Shown here piece after piece: positions 7,468-18,319 of a DNA stretch of 64,000 nucleotides. The stretch comes from Psychrobacillus sp. INOP01 (GTDB lineage: Bacteria; Bacillota; Bacilli; Bacillales_A; Planococcaceae), in contig NZ_CP073315.1 of the NCBI RefSeq assembly GCF_018140925.1, forward strand, positions 3,658,001-3,722,000, in the 5' to 3' direction. A program made the translations under genes and the position numbers. Each line of letters opens with the position of its first letter. Within the stretch, counting starts at the first letter, position 1. A model generated the notes under the pieces. That model did not search any database, was not told where the DNA came from, and saw only the letters and a program-made list of their open reading frames with translations.

Positions 7468-9774
7468 TTGGCAAGGAAGAAAAAAAGACCGACAAAAAAA
7501 CCCGCAAAAAAAACAATGCACCCGCTACTTTATGAAATTATTGGTCTTCTAATTATTGGATTATCTATCATTTCGTTTTTTGAATATGGGCTTGTAGGAG
7601 AATTTTTGGCTTATATAAGTTATTTCCTATTTGGAAATTGGCATATTGCTGTTCCGTTTATGCTAATCGTTTATGCACTTATAATCATGATCAAACAATC
7701 AGTCCCAGCATGGAATCATCGACTACTATTAGGCTGTGCATTTATATTAAGCAGTTTACTATTGTTTAGTCACATCGCTTTATTTCAACAATTATTTGAA
7801 GGAAAAGCATTAGTAACAAATTCCGTTTTAAGAGAAAGCTATCGTGTTCTAGTTGAAAGTGGTGGAATCATCGATAGAAATAGTTCGTTAGGTGGGGGAA
7901 TGATAGGTGCAATATTCTTTGCGACATTCCATGTTCTATTTGATTCAGCTGGAGCAAAAGTAGCTGGATGGCTTATGTTATTTATAGGGATCGTATTACT
8001 AACTGGAAAAGCACTTGTTCCTTACTTAGTAGAGACATTTCCGAAACTAAAAGAAAGCTTCCTAAATAGACCAAAGAAAAAGAAAGTAAAACCAGCCCAA
8101 GCTCCACCTAGGAGTCAGTCCCGTCGAAGCAAAAAACAAGCTGCTCAGGAAGAAGCGGTTACAGTAATAGAGTCAGTTCCTATTGATACAGTTTCTATAG
8201 AAGCAGAAGAAGTAGAGCAATCCTCATCACCTATTATATCTGCATTCACTGAACGAATAGCTAGAAAAGAAGTCGTGGAAGAACATTCTGAGCCTGTTGA
8301 ACCATTGGAAATTAATATGGAAAATGGAACAGTAGAAAACGAAGATTATCAATTACCTTCTATTAACTTGTTAGATGCACCTGCTCATAGTGACCAAAGT
8401 GGAGAACTAAATGCGATTCAAGCAAATGCCAAAAAATTAGAGCAAACATTTTTAAGTTTTGGAGTAAAAGCAAAGGTTACTCAAGTTCACTTAGGACCAG
8501 CAGTAACAAAATATGAAGTTTTACCTGATGTTGGTGTAAAGGTTAGCAGAATTGTTAGTCTACATGACGACCTTGCCCTAGCGTTAGCTGCAAGAGATAT
8601 TCGGATCGAGGCACCTATTCCTGGTAAATCTGCGATAGGTATTGAAGTACCGAATAAGGAAGTAGCAATTGTAAGCTTACGAGAAGTTCTAGAATCTGAA
8701 GAGAATGATAAACCAAATCTGAAGCTACTAATAGGTTTTGGGCGAGATGTTACAGGACAAGCTGTTCTTGCACAATTAAATAAAATGCCACATTTACTAG
8801 TAGCAGGTTCCACTGGTAGTGGGAAGAGTGTATGTATCAATGGGATAATTACAAGTATTATGATGCGCGCAAAACCTCATGAAGTAAAAATGATGATGAT
8901 CGATCCAAAAATGGTAGAGCTTAATATGTATAATGGTATTCCACATTTACTTGCACCAGTAGTAACCGACCCAAGAAAAGCATCACAGGCTTTGAAGAAA
9001 ATCGTATCTGAAATGGAAAGAAGATATGAATTATTTTCACATACGGGCACACGTAATATGGAAGGCTATAATGAGCATATTGATAGATGGAATGAAGAAA
9101 ATGAAGAAAAACATCCGAAACTACCTTTTATTGTTGTAATTGTTGATGAGTTAGCAGATTTAATGATGGTAGCTTCTAATGATGTAGAAGATTCAATCAC
9201 CCGATTAGCCCAAATGGCTCGTGCTGCTGGTATTCATTTGATTATTGCTACACAAAGACCAAGCGTAGACGTTATAACAGGGATTATTAAAGCTAATATT
9301 CCTTCTAGAATTGCATTTGCGGTATCTTCAGCTATTGATTCCAGAACCATTTTAGATATGGGGGGAGCAGAAAAATTACTTGGTAGAGGAGACATGTTAT
9401 TCCTCCCAGCTGGTAGCTCCAAACCAGTCCGAGTGCAGGGAGCATTTTTATCAGATGCAGAAGTTGAAAGAATTGTAGATTTTGTTATTGAACAACAAAA
9501 GGCAAATTATCAGGATGAAATGATTCCTGATGAAGTGGAAGAATCTGCAGAACAGATAGATAGAGATGAATTATATGATGATGTTGTTCAGCTCGTGACA
9601 GAAATGCAAACTGCTTCAGTGTCCTTACTTCAAAGAAGATTTAGAATTGGTTATTCTAGAGCAGCTCGAATTATTGATCAGCTAGAACTTAGTGGAGTTG
9701 TCGGACCTTATGAAGGAAGTAAGCCAAGACAGGTTTTAGTCTCCAAACATCCTGTAGATGATGATATAATTTAG
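7468..9774 (+). CDS. spoIIIE: SpoIIIE/FtsK family DNA translocase
   Basis: 768 residues from TTG 7468, preceded by GTAGGTG. It is a septal DNA pump that moves chromosome into the forespore or clears it from the division septum. A basic N terminus is followed by four hydrophobic spans between about 20 and 185, then a charged, low-complexity linker (about 190-310) and the motor. Walker A GSTGSGKS is at about 447-454 and Walker B-like [11 protein letters not shown] at about 555. The C-terminal gamma winged helix ([21 protein letters not shown]) reads orienting DNA sequences. The four membrane spans and the position before ymfC favour SpoIIIE over soluble SftA. Confidence 0.92.
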   Translation: MARKKKRPTKKPAKKTMHPLLYEIIGLLIIGLSIISFFEYGLVGEFLAYISYFLFGNWHIAVPFMLIVYALIIMIKQSVPAWNHRLLLGCAFILSSLLLFSHIALFQQLFEGKALVTNSVLRESYRVLVESGGIIDRNSSLGGGMIGAIFFATFHVLFDSAGAKVAGWLMLFIGIVLLTGKALVPYLVETFPKLKESFLNRPKKKKVKPAQAPPRSQSRRSKKQAAQEEAVTVIESVPIDTVSIEAEEVEQSSSPIISAFTERIARKEVVEEHSEPVEPLEINMENGTVENEDYQLPSINLLDAPAHSDQSGELNAIQANAKKLEQTFLSFGVKAKVTQVHLGPAVTKYEVLPDVGVKVSRIVSLHDDLALALAARDIRIEAPIPGKSAIGIEVPNKEVAIVSLREVLESEENDKPNLKLLIGFGRDVTGQAVLAQLNKMPHLLVAGSTGSGKSVCINGIITSIMMRAKPHEVKMMMIDPKMVELNMYNGIPHLLAPVVTDPRKASQALKKIVSEMERRYELFSHTGTRNMEGYNEHIDRWNEENEEKHPKLPFIVVIVDELADLMMVASNDVEDSITRLAQMARAAGIHLIIATQRPSVDVITGIIKANIPSRIAFAVSSAIDSRTILDMGGAEKLLGRGDMLFLPAGSSKPVRVQGAFLSDAEVERIVDFVIEQQKANYQDEMIPDEVEESAEQIDRDELYDDVVQLVTEMQTASVSLLQRRFRIGYSRAARIIDQLELSGVVGPYEGSKPRQVLVSKHPVDDDII

Positions 9775-9972
9775 GCCAAAAGGGTAATTAGTATAACACT
9801 TTTCAAAAAAAGTATGACAAAATCATTACAAATGAATAAAGTTTTTGTAACAACTTTTAACCTAATGTGAATAAAAGTATTTATTTCATGTTTTAAAAAT
9901 GGTATAGTATGACTGATTAGTAGGAAAGTTTTACATCAGAGGTCTGATCTCTTCAAAATGGTGGTGTTTTAG

Positions 9973-10701
9973 ATGACAATAAAAGTAGACCATCGTCATT
10001 TATATCTGCAAGTGATTGATCGTCTTAAACAAGACATCGATAAGGGCATATTTAAAGAAAAGGAAAAACTTCCTTCTGAATTTGAATTAGCCAAGTCGCT
10101 AGGAGTAAGCCGTGCAACTTTAAGAGAGGCTCTTCGCCTATTGGAAGAAGAAAATGTAATTGTCAGACGACATGGAGTGGGCACCTTTGTAAATTCGAAG
10201 CCCATTTTCACATCGGGAATCGAACAGCTTTCTAGCGTTTCTTCTATGATTCGTAAAGCTGGAATGGAGCCGGGTACTATTTACTTGAGTTCTATGCAAG
10301 CGATTCCTTCTGAGGATGATATTTTAAGATTTCAATGCGGTGATGAGCAATCGGTTGTTACGATGGAACGTGTCCGTACTGCAAATGGCGAACCAGTTGT
10401 GTATTGTGTCGATAAGGTTCCGAAAAATTATTTACCTAATGATTTTCTCATTAGAGAAGAAGGCTCTATTTTTACTGCATTAGAAGAGTCTGGGGAAATA
10501 CGTATTTCGTACGCGGTGACGTTTATTGATCCTGTGGGTTATCACGAGATCGCATCACCAACTTTGAATTGTGAGCCAGAAACTTCATTGCTTGTTTTAA
10601 AACAACTCCATTACGATGAAAACGATCGTGTGGTTTTGTACTCGAAAAATTATTTTCGAGCAGATAAATTTAGCTTTCACGTTGTTCGGAAAAGGGTGTA
10701 A
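9973..10701 (+). CDS. ymfC: GntR family transcriptional regulator with UTRA domain (YmfC-like)
   Basis: 242 residues. An N-terminal GntR winged helix (about 10-75; [29 protein letters not shown] and RRHGVGTFV) is followed by a UTRA effector domain (about 95-240). B. subtilis ymfC also lies right after spoIIIE. The gene reads into the BMP lipoprotein/ABC importer 46 bases downstream, so it probably senses a nucleoside or related sugar and controls that importer. The effector cannot be read from the sequence. Confidence 0.85.
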   Translation: MTIKVDHRHLYLQVIDRLKQDIDKGIFKEKEKLPSEFELAKSLGVSRATLREALRLLEEENVIVRRHGVGTFVNSKPIFTSGIEQLSSVSSMIRKAGMEPGTIYLSSMQAIPSEDDILRFQCGDEQSVVTMERVRTANGEPVVYCVDKVPKNYLPNDFLIREEGSIFTALEESGEIRISYAVTFIDPVGYHEIASPTLNCEPETSLLVLKQLHYDENDRVVLYSKNYFRADKFSFHVVRKRV

Positions 10702-10747
10702 AATGTAACAATTCCTGCTAATAAGAAAAAAAATGGGGGTTTTCAAA

Positions 10748-11836
10748 TTGACAAAGCGTAAATTTGGATTAGGTCTATCACTAGTACTAGCTGCTGGAAC
10801 AATCCTAGGAGCATGTGGTTCTAAAGATGAAGAAACAACTACACCAAAAGATTCAGATGGTAAAGGTTCTGAAGGCACAACTGAAGCAGTAGATTTTTCT
10901 CTAGCAATGGTAACTGATGTTGGTGGAGTTGATGACAAATCTTTCAACCAACTAGCTTGGGAAGGTATTGAAGCTTTTGGTCAAGAAAATGGTCTTGAAA
11001 AAGGCACTGGTGGATATGACTACCTTCAATCTTCTTCAGATGCCGATTATATTACTAACTTAAATAACTTAGTACGTCGTGACTTTGATGTAGTTTATGG
11101 TATTGGTTTCTTAATGGAAGAACCAATTAAAACAATTGCTGAGCAACAACCTGAAGCTCAACTTGCAATCATCGATTCAATCGTTGATGCTCCAAACGTT
11201 GCTTCTGTAATGTTCAAAGAGCAAGAGGGATCATTCCTTGCAGGTGTTGCAGCTGCTCTAATGTCTGAATCTAAACAAATCGGTTTCGTTGGTGGAATGG
11301 AAATTCCTGTAATTGAACGTTTTGAAGCTGGATTCCTAGAAGGTGTTAAAGCTGTAGATCCATCTATTAAAGTAGATGTACAATACACTGGTAAATTTGA
11401 TGATGCTGCACTTGGTAAAACAACTGCTAACCGTATGTATTCTTCAGGCGTAGATATTATTTTCCACGCTGCTGGTGGTACTGGTAATGGTGTATTCGCA
11501 GAAGCAAAAGAACGTAAAACAAAAGATGCTAATGCAAACGTATGGGTAATCGGAGTTGACTCTGACCAATACGAAGAAGGTGCTGTTGGTAACACGAATG
11601 TAACACTTACTTCTATGCAAAAACGTGTAGACATCGCAGTTCAAAATATTGCTAAAGAAGCAATGGCTGGTAAGTTCCCAGGTGGAACAACTGTAACTTA
11701 CGGTTTAGCAGAAGAAGGAGTACAGCTTGCTGATTCTCGCGGAGCAATTCCACAAGAAATTTTAGACCAAGTTCAAGAGTACTCAGACAAAATTGCTGCT
11801 GGGGAAATCGTTGTTCCTGAAACAGTAGAAAAATAG
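10748..11836 (+). CDS. nupN: BMP family nucleoside-binding lipoprotein (NupN-like)
   Basis: Start set at TTG 10748, because GGGGG (10735-10739) is ideally placed for it and overlaps the earlier ATG at 10733. The protein has 362 residues. It is a lipoprotein with signal peptide and lipobox LGAC (lipid-modified Cys23), followed by an acidic, Ser/Thr-rich linker and a periplasmic-binding fold of the Bmp/PnrA type (DVGGVDDKSFNQLAWEG, NRMYSSGVDIIFHAAGGTGNGVF, VIGVDSDQYEEG). Such proteins capture purine nucleosides. It is followed by the ATPase and two permeases of the same importer, with a hairpin between. Confidence 0.88.
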   Translation: MTKRKFGLGLSLVLAAGTILGACGSKDEETTTPKDSDGKGSEGTTEAVDFSLAMVTDVGGVDDKSFNQLAWEGIEAFGQENGLEKGTGGYDYLQSSSDADYITNLNNLVRRDFDVVYGIGFLMEEPIKTIAEQQPEAQLAIIDSIVDAPNVASVMFKEQEGSFLAGVAAALMSESKQIGFVGGMEIPVIERFEAGFLEGVKAVDPSIKVDVQYTGKFDDAALGKTTANRMYSSGVDIIFHAAGGTGNGVFAEAKERKTKDANANVWVIGVDSDQYEEGAVGNTNVTLTSMQKRVDIAVQNIAKEAMAGKFPGGTTVTYGLAEEGVQLADSRGAIPQEILDQVQEYSDKIAAGEIVVPETVEK

Positions 11837-11847
11837 TATTATCCAAC

Positions 11848-11882
11848 ATCATAAAGGCCGATTTCTCTCGGTCTTTATGATA
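11848..11882 (+). terminator. Hairpin between lipoprotein and ABC importer genes (partial terminator or processing site)
   Basis: ATCATAAAGGCCGA pairs with TCGGTCTTTATGAT around a short loop. There is no long T run, so it is more likely an attenuating or mRNA-stabilising hairpin. That would fit higher expression of the binding protein than of the transporter. Confidence 0.6.
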
Positions 11883-11977
11883 TTTTAAATTAATAGATGA
11901 AAGATTTTAACTATTCAGAAGTATAAAGTCTTTCCTGTATTAATTTAGTACTAGAATTATAGTAGGGAGTGAATTCA

Positions 11978-13528
11978 TTGGATTATGTAATAGAGATGCT
12001 TGGCATACGGAAAGAGTTTGGATCGTTTGTTGCAAATGATAACATTACCCTTCAGTTAAAAAAGGGAGAAATTCATGCACTTTTAGGAGAAAATGGTGCT
12101 GGTAAATCCACGCTTATGAACGTTTTGTTCGGATTATATCAACCAGAGGCTGGCGAGATAAAAGTAAAAGGGAAAACCGTTAAAGTGACTGACCCGAATG
12201 TTGCAAATGATTTAGGCATAGGGATGGTCCATCAGCACTTCATGCTCGTTGAGAATTTTACTGTAACGGAAAATATAATATTAGGTAATGAGTTAACAAA
12301 AGCAGGCGTCGTCAATATTAAAGATGCAGCTAAGAAAATACAAAAGCTTTCAGAAATGTACGGACTAGATGTAGATCCTACTGCAAAGATTGAAGATATT
12401 TCTGTTGGGATGCAGCAACGAGTGGAAATATTGAAAACGCTTTATCGCGGAGCTGATATATTAATTTTTGATGAACCGACTGCTTCACTGACTCCTCAAG
12501 AGATTAATGAATTAATTCAAATTATGAAACGTTTAATTCAAGAGGGTAAATCAATTATTTTGATCACGCATAAGTTAAAAGAAATTATGGATGTTTCTGA
12601 CCGAGTAACGGTTATTCGTAAAGGTGAAGGAATTGGTACAGTTGTTACTGCAGAAACAAATCCAAATGAATTAGCCTCCTTAATGGTTGGTAGACAAGTA
12701 GAATTCAAAACTGTGAAAAGTGAAGCAAATCCTGCTGACGATACACTTGTCATTAAAGATCTAGTTGTAGCAGATTATCGTGGCATTGATAAGGTTAAAG
12801 GACTAAACTTAACGGTCCGTAAAGGTGAAATTTTAGGGATTGCTGGAATTGACGGCAATGGTCAAAGCGAGTTAATCGAAGCAATAACAGGTCTGCGAAA
12901 ATCTAAATCTGGTTCTGTATCGATTAACGGAACGAATGTGACCAATCAAAAACCGCGTAAGATTACAGAGTCTGGTGTAGGGCATATTCCACAGGATCGT
13001 CATAAGCATGGATTAGTTCTAGACTTTTCTATCGGTCATAATATTGCATTACAAACTTATTACCAACATCCTATTTCGAAAAATGGAATAATGAATTATT
13101 CAAAAGTTTCCGAGCTAGCGCAAAAAATTATTAAAGATTTTGATGTGCGAACACAAGGGGAGCACACACCTGCACGTGCACTTTCTGGAGGAAACCAGCA
13201 AAAAGCAATTATTGGACGAGAAGTTATACGAGATCCAGAATTATTGATTGCGGCATTACCAACACGTGGACTTGATGTAGGTGCTATCGAATTTATTCAT
13301 CAACGTCTTATTGAACAACGGGATAACGGAAAAGCGGTACTTCTGCTTTCATTTGAATTAGATGAAGTTATGAATGTATCTGACCGTATTGCAGTTATTT
13401 ATGATGGACAAATTGTAGATACATTGTTGCCAAAAGAAACCTCTGAACAAGAGCTTGGGTTATTGATGGCAGGTCAAAAAAAGAATTCAAAGATAGTTAA
13501 TCAGGGGGAAACAACTCATGTCGAATAG
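11978..13528 (+). CDS. nupO: Nucleoside ABC importer, duplicated ATP-binding protein (NupO-like)
   Basis: Start placed at TTG 11978: AGGGAG (11964-11969) is eight bases away, and it overlaps the alternative GTG at 11969. The protein has 516 residues with two tandem ABC domains, as in sugar/nucleoside importers of the CUT2/BMP type. Domain 1 has Walker A GENGAGKST (37-45), signature SVGMQQR and Walker B LIFDEPTASLTP. Domain 2 has a degenerate Walker A (GIDGNGQSE) and signature LSGGNQQK, so one ATP site is probably catalytically weak, as usual for this family. It overlaps the next permease gene by 11 bases. Confidence 0.9.
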   Translation: MDYVIEMLGIRKEFGSFVANDNITLQLKKGEIHALLGENGAGKSTLMNVLFGLYQPEAGEIKVKGKTVKVTDPNVANDLGIGMVHQHFMLVENFTVTENIILGNELTKAGVVNIKDAAKKIQKLSEMYGLDVDPTAKIEDISVGMQQRVEILKTLYRGADILIFDEPTASLTPQEINELIQIMKRLIQEGKSIILITHKLKEIMDVSDRVTVIRKGEGIGTVVTAETNPNELASLMVGRQVEFKTVKSEANPADDTLVIKDLVVADYRGIDKVKGLNLTVRKGEILGIAGIDGNGQSELIEAITGLRKSKSGSVSINGTNVTNQKPRKITESGVGHIPQDRHKHGLVLDFSIGHNIALQTYYQHPISKNGIMNYSKVSELAQKIIKDFDVRTQGEHTPARALSGGNQQKAIIGREVIRDPELLIAALPTRGLDVGAIEFIHQRLIEQRDNGKAVLLLSFELDEVMNVSDRIAVIYDGQIVDTLLPKETSEQELGLLMAGQKKNSKIVNQGETTHVE

Positions 13529-14564
13529 ACTAATAAATATACTTGTCCCTGTAATTTCTGTTATTTTAGGGTTGCTTGTAGGAGCAGTTGTTATGCTGGT
13601 GAGTGATTATGATCCAATAGCTGGCTATGCTGCACTATGGAATGGTATTTTTGGGGATGCCTATGCAATTGGAGAAACTATTCGTCAAATAACTCCATAT
13701 CTACTTGCAGGTTTATCCGTAGCATTTGCTTTCCGTACGGGATTATTTAACATCGGGGTTGAAGGACAATTATTAGTAGGCTGGTTTGCAGCAGCTTATG
13801 TAGGGATTGCATTTGATTTACCTATGTATATCCATTTACCATTTGCTATTATAGCAGCAGCTTTAGCTGGAGCTTTATGGGCCTTTATCCCGGGTCTTTT
13901 AAAGGCCAAATTACAGGTACATGAAGTAATTGTAACAATTATGATGAACTATATTGCTTTACATACAACGAATGCTCTAATTAAAGTAGTGTCGGATGGT
14001 GGGGACAATACAGGTACAATTAGCGCAACTGCTTCATTAAAATCAGCATTTTTTGAAAGTATTACAGATTACTCTCGTTTGCATTATGGTATTTTTATAG
14101 CACTTGCAATGGTTTTACTGATGTGGTTTATATTAGAAAAAACAACAACTGGCTACGAGTTAAAATCAGTTGGATTTAATAAACATGCATCAGAATATGC
14201 AGGTATGAATGTAAATAAAAACATAATTCTTTCTATGGTTATTTCCGGTGCATTTGCGGGACTAGCAGGTGCAATGGAAGCTTTAGGTACTTTCCAATAT
14301 GCAAATGTTAAAGGTGGATTTACTGGTATTGGTTTTGATGGGATTGCAGTTGCCTTATTAGGTGCCAATACACCACTGGGAGTAATTTTCGGTGCGGTAC
14401 TGTTTGGATCGTTAAAATATGGAGCTCTCAATATGCCGAACGAAGCTGGTATTCCAGTAGAAATCGTTTCTATTGTAATAGCTATTATCATATTCTTCGT
14501 AGCATGTGGTTACGTTATTCGATATTTCCTTGAAAAAGCGAATAAGAAAAAGGAGGCGAAATAA
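13518..14564 (+). CDS. nupP: Nucleoside ABC importer permease 1 (NupP-like)
   Basis: 348-residue polytopic membrane protein of the BPD_transp_2 family, with about eight hydrophobic segments. The conserved stretches GLFNIGVEGQLLVG and GANTPLGVIFGAVLFGSLKYGA match the BMP-linked permeases. GGGGG before ATG 13518 lies inside the end of the ATPase gene, indicating translational coupling. It partners with the following permease to form the channel. Confidence 0.88.
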   Translation: MSNRLINILVPVISVILGLLVGAVVMLVSDYDPIAGYAALWNGIFGDAYAIGETIRQITPYLLAGLSVAFAFRTGLFNIGVEGQLLVGWFAAAYVGIAFDLPMYIHLPFAIIAAALAGALWAFIPGLLKAKLQVHEVIVTIMMNYIALHTTNALIKVVSDGGDNTGTISATASLKSAFFESITDYSRLHYGIFIALAMVLLMWFILEKTTTGYELKSVGFNKHASEYAGMNVNKNIILSMVISGAFAGLAGAMEALGTFQYANVKGGFTGIGFDGIAVALLGANTPLGVIFGAVLFGSLKYGALNMPNEAGIPVEIVSIVIAIIIFFVACGYVIRYFLEKANKKKEAK

Positions 14565-14565
14565 T

Positions 14566-15525
14566 ATGAGCTTCTTAGATGTATTATATTTTATTATCCC
14601 TTCTGCTATTTTCTATGCAGCTCCTTTAATCTTTACAGCAATCGGTGGAGTTTTCTCCGAACGATCTGGTGTTATTAACATCGGATTAGAAGGTTTAATG
14701 GTTATGGGTGCATTTATCGGTATTCTATTTAACTTAATGTTTGTTGATACATTTGGTGCAATGACTCCATGGGTTTCGTTAATCGCAGCAATGATTGTTT
14801 CAGGATTATTCTCAGTTATGCATGCTGTAGCATCGATTTCTTTCCGTGCGGATCAAACAATATCTGGGGTTGCGATCAATATGTTAGGGGTTGCAATAGC
14901 TCTTTTCTCTGTGAAAATGATCTATGGTAAAGGACAAACAGATTATATTCAAGAACGATTTATCCGTTTTGATATACCATTATTAAGTGATATTCCAGTA
15001 ATTGGACCAATGTTATTTAAAGATGTATATGGTACTTCTATTTTGGCAATCGGTATCGCTTTGATGGCTTGGTTTGTAATTTATAAAACTCCATTTGGAT
15101 TGCGCTTACGTGCTGTTGGAGAACATCCGATGGCAGCAGATACAATGGGGGTAAATGTTACTAAAATGCGTTATATTGCCGTTATCTTGTCTGGTGCACT
15201 TGCAGGATTAGGTGGAGCAGTATACTCTCAATCGATTTCTGGTGAATTCAGTCACACTACTATAAATGGTCAAGGGTTCATGGCTCTTGCAGCAATGATT
15301 TTTGGTAAATGGCATCCGCTTGGTGCACTAGGAGCGGCATTGTTCTTTGGATTTGCTCAAGCATTAAGTATTGTTGGTGGACAGATTCCATATGTGAAAG
15401 AAGTTCCAACTTATTTCTTGCACATCTTGCCTTATGCTTTGACTATATTGGCGGTAGCAGGATTTATAGGAAGAGCAAACGCACCAAAAGCAAGTGGAAT
15501 ACCTTATATCAAAGGGAAACGATAA
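14566..15525 (+). CDS. nupQ: Nucleoside ABC importer permease 2 (NupQ-like)
   Basis: Start at ATG 14566, which has AGGAGG about 8 bases upstream; an in-frame extension back to 14506 would overlap the first permease. 319 residues, hydrophobic, with the family motifs SGVINIGLEGLMVMGAF, RADQTISGVAINMLGVAI, GLRLRAVGEHPMAADTMGV and GQGFMALAAMIFGKWHPLGA. It forms the second half of the transmembrane channel. It starts two bases after the nupP stop. Confidence 0.9.
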   Translation: MSFLDVLYFIIPSAIFYAAPLIFTAIGGVFSERSGVINIGLEGLMVMGAFIGILFNLMFVDTFGAMTPWVSLIAAMIVSGLFSVMHAVASISFRADQTISGVAINMLGVAIALFSVKMIYGKGQTDYIQERFIRFDIPLLSDIPVIGPMLFKDVYGTSILAIGIALMAWFVIYKTPFGLRLRAVGEHPMAADTMGVNVTKMRYIAVILSGALAGLGGAVYSQSISGEFSHTTINGQGFMALAAMIFGKWHPLGALGAALFFGFAQALSIVGGQIPYVKEVPTYFLHILPYALTILAVAGFIGRANAPKASGIPYIKGKR

Positions 15526-15642
15526 TTCAAAGTTTCGTAGTTACAGTCTAAAACTTTCATTTATTAGTGTGGAGCGAGGAAAGCGTCCGCCTTCCTCGCA
15601 AACCAACAGTATGTATATTGACGTAAATTAAATAGAAAATGG

Positions 15643-15671
15643 AAAAGGGACCAATTAATTGGTCCCTTTTT
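15643..15671 (+). terminator. Intrinsic terminator, perfect palindrome
   Basis: AAAAGGGACCAATT (15643-15656) / AATTGGTCCCTTTT (15657-15670), followed by T and AT-rich DNA. The stem starts about 120 bases after nupQ. In the gap, about 15570-15598 also holds a GCGAGGAA...TTCCTCGC hairpin. Confidence 0.8.
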
Positions 15672-15747
15672 ATATGTACTGATATAATTAGTACATGTAT
15701 AGTGAATCACTATCTGAGATACACTAGAAAGAAAAGGGGGATCACTT

Positions 15748-17025
15748 ATGTTTCAACAATTCGAACTTGCAAGGGGCGTTAAGCTGTTTGTGAGACCTAC
15801 AGAACAATTCAAAACGATTAATATCTCGTTTAAATGGAAACAGCCTTTAACAGTAGAAAAAGCGTCTATTCGTGCAGTATTAGCGAATATATTACAATTC
15901 AGCAATGAGGTATATCCAACAAACGTAGCTTTTAGAAAGCGTTTAGATGATTTGTACGGGGCTGTTCTATACTTTGATACGACGAAAAAAGGTAGTCATC
16001 ATATTTTTTCATTGAACGCGGAAACCGTAAACGACGCATACTTATCCAATGAAAAAATTGTCGATGAAGTTTTTTCTTTATTACATACCGTTATTATTAA
16101 ACCAAATTTAGTGAATGGCAAATTTGATGATTCAATCGTAAAGCGAGAAAAAGAACAAGTGATTGAACGTATCCAATCGATGTATGATGATAAAACGAGG
16201 TATGCACAGCAACGTTTGTTAGAGAATATTCGCCCTAATAATGCAGCTTCTATTACATCTAATGGTACAGTGGAAGCTATTAAAGCGATTACAAACGATC
16301 AACTTGTCAATATGCATCATGATTTACTAACAAAAGATGATTTATCTATCTACGTAGTTGGGGATGTAAACGTGCAGGAAATAAAAGAAAAAATGAAGAG
16401 TCATTTTTCCTTTGCTGATCGTACAGAAAAGATAGAAAAAGCAGTAGATGTACCAAACGAAACGAATAACAATAAATTTCTTCACGAAATACAAGATATG
16501 AAACAAGGTAAACTCCATATTGCCTATCAAACACCTATCACTTTTTTCTCAGAAGAATTTCCAGTTATGCAGCTGACTAATGGTATTTTAGGTGGATTTT
16601 CACATTCTAAGATTTTCATGAACGTACGAGAAAAAGAAAGTATGGCTTATTATGCATCGAGCAGCTACTCTTCACTTTACGGATTAATATTTGTGCTTGC
16701 AGGAATAGATTCTAATTTACAGGAAAAAGCAGTTGCATTAATCGATGAACAGCTAAAAGCATTGCAAGCCGGCGATATTTCCGACTTAGAATTAAACCAA
16801 ACGAAATCCATGCTTACCAACCAACTGAAAGAGGCTTTAGATTCAGCACGTGCTCAAATTGAAATATACGACCAGTATAAAGAATTGAATCCATCCTTTA
16901 CCGTAGAAGATTGGCTAGAAAAGTGGAAGCATGTAACGAAAGAACAAATACAACAAATGGCATTAACTATTGAAAAGGAATTTGTTTATTTCCTTTCAGG
17001 TAAGGAAGGTGCAGCAAATGAATAA
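15748..17025 (+). CDS. ymfF: M16-like peptidase homologue YmfF (EF-P modification-associated)
   Basis: 425 residues with AAGGGGG upstream of ATG 15748. It has the two-domain M16 fold, but I see no HxxEH zinc motif in the N-terminal domain, so it is probably the non-catalytic partner of YmfH. The C-terminal half keeps the arginine/tyrosine-rich segment (MNVREKESMAYYASSSYSS). In B. subtilis ymfF, ymfH and ymfI are linked genetically to the 5-aminopentanol modification of elongation factor P. It overlaps ymfH by 8 bases. Confidence 0.85.
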   Translation: MFQQFELARGVKLFVRPTEQFKTINISFKWKQPLTVEKASIRAVLANILQFSNEVYPTNVAFRKRLDDLYGAVLYFDTTKKGSHHIFSLNAETVNDAYLSNEKIVDEVFSLLHTVIIKPNLVNGKFDDSIVKREKEQVIERIQSMYDDKTRYAQQRLLENIRPNNAASITSNGTVEAIKAITNDQLVNMHHDLLTKDDLSIYVVGDVNVQEIKEKMKSHFSFADRTEKIEKAVDVPNETNNNKFLHEIQDMKQGKLHIAYQTPITFFSEEFPVMQLTNGILGGFSHSKIFMNVREKESMAYYASSSYSSLYGLIFVLAGIDSNLQEKAVALIDEQLKALQAGDISDLELNQTKSMLTNQLKEALDSARAQIEIYDQYKELNPSFTVEDWLEKWKHVTKEQIQQMALTIEKEFVYFLSGKEGAANE

Positions 17026-18319
17026 AACGTATTTTGAACAATTAGAAGAAACATTATACAATGAAACACTTCCGAATGGTTTAGATGTCTACATCTTGCC
17101 CAAAAAAGGGTTTTCAAAGACGTTTGTCACTTTCACTACAAAATATGGTTCGATCGACCGTGAATTTATTCCTTTAGGTAAGGATGAACCTGTCGTTGTT
17201 CCTGATGGAATTGCTCATTTCCTAGAACATAAAATGTTTGAAAAGGAAGAAGGGGATGTATTTCAAAAGTTCAGTGAGAAAGGTGCATCTGCAAACGCAT
17301 TTACTTCTTTTACTAGAACTGCGTACTTATTTTCCTCAACTGACCATGTATTGGATAATACGAAAACGTTATTGGATTTCGTTCAACAACCCTATTTTAC
17401 GGAACAAACGGTAGAGAAAGAAAAAGGGATAATAGGTCAAGAAATTACGATGTATGATGACCAGCCGGATTGGCGTTTATACTTTGGAACAATCGAAAAT
17501 ATGTATAAAGAACACCCTGTAAAGATTGATATTGCTGGAACGATAGAAACGATTAGCCATATTACAGCTGATCATTTATATGAGTGCTATAACACGTTCT
17601 ATCATCCGTCAAATATGGTTTTATTCGTTGTAGGAGCAGTTGATCCCAAAGAGATGATGGACTTTATCAAAGCAGATCAAGCAGCGAAGTCATTTGAGGA
17701 ACCCCAGGCAATTAAACGATTCTACCCTGACGAGCAAAAGGCGGTAGATATAAAAGAACGTACTCTACAGATGGATGTTCAAAAACCTAAAGTATTATTT
17801 GGCATTAAAGCAAGTAATACCGATATTTCTGGTGACGAAATGTTAAATTACGAACTAGCGATGCAAGTTGCTATTGAAATGATATTTGGCAGAAGTTCTG
17901 CATTTTATCAAGAAATATACGAAAACGGATGGATTGATGAATCTTATTCCGCAGATTTTTCAATGGAGCAGGGATATGGTTTTACAATGATTGGTTCAGA
18001 TTCTGTCAATCCAACTGAACTGACCGAGAAAATAAAAGAGACTATTAAGAGCTACGCTTCTAATTGGAATGTAGAAGATGAGGATTTACAACGTATTGTC
18101 CGTAAAAAAATTGGCTTTTTCTTACGAGCATTAAATTCCATAGAATATATTGCAAATCAATTTACACGTTACTCTTTCAATGACATGAATTTATTTGATG
18201 TAGTTCCTGCTTTAGAGAAACTAACAATGGATCAGGTGAGAGCAGCATTCCAATCGTTAACAGATGAAAATGCTCATACAGTATTTACAATCTTACCTTT
18301 AGAGAAAAATAATGAGTAA
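17018..18319 (+). CDS. ymfH: M16 family zinc peptidase YmfH (EF-P modification-associated)
   Basis: Start at ATG 17018 (GGAAGGTG upstream), overlapping ymfF; an earlier in-frame start at 16970 lies deep in ymfF. 433 residues. The zinc motif HFLEH is complete (H67, E70, H71), with a downstream glutamate in the QEITMYDDQP region. It is therefore likely the active half of a YmfF/YmfH heterodimer, like other M16 pairs. It overlaps ymfI by 8 bases, so the three genes form a tightly coupled operon. Confidence 0.88.
   Translation: MNKTYFEQLEETLYNETLPNGLDVYILPKKGFSKTFVTFTTKYGSIDREFIPLGKDEPVVVPDGIAHFLEHKMFEKEEGDVFQKFSEKGASANAFTSFTRTAYLFSSTDHVLDNTKTLLDFVQQPYFTEQTVEKEKGIIGQEITMYDDQPDWRLYFGTIENMYKEHPVKIDIAGTIETISHITADHLYECYNTFYHPSNMVLFVVGAVDPKEMMDFIKADQAAKSFEEPQAIKRFYPDEQKAVDIKERTLQMDVQKPKVLFGIKASNTDISGDEMLNYELAMQVAIEMIFGRSSAFYQEIYENGWIDESYSADFSMEQGYGFTMIGSDSVNPTELTEKIKETIKSYASNWNVEDEDLQRIVRKKIGFFLRALNSIEYIANQFTRYSFNDMNLFDVVPALEKLTMDQVRAAFQSLTDENAHTVFTILPLEKNNE

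Noticed and set aside
8487-8840. Minus-strand open frame inside the SpoIIIE gene
   Set aside because: Shadow of a strongly conserved coding region; no ribosome binding site on that strand.
9775-9972. Purine riboswitch upstream of the nucleoside importer regulator
   Set aside because: No recognisable purine aptamer core; the gap is AT-rich with only a possible promoter (TATAGT near 9903).
11158-11634. 158-codon minus-strand open frame inside the BMP lipoprotein gene
   Set aside because: The + strand frame has full family similarity and a lipobox; the reverse frame is a codon-bias shadow.
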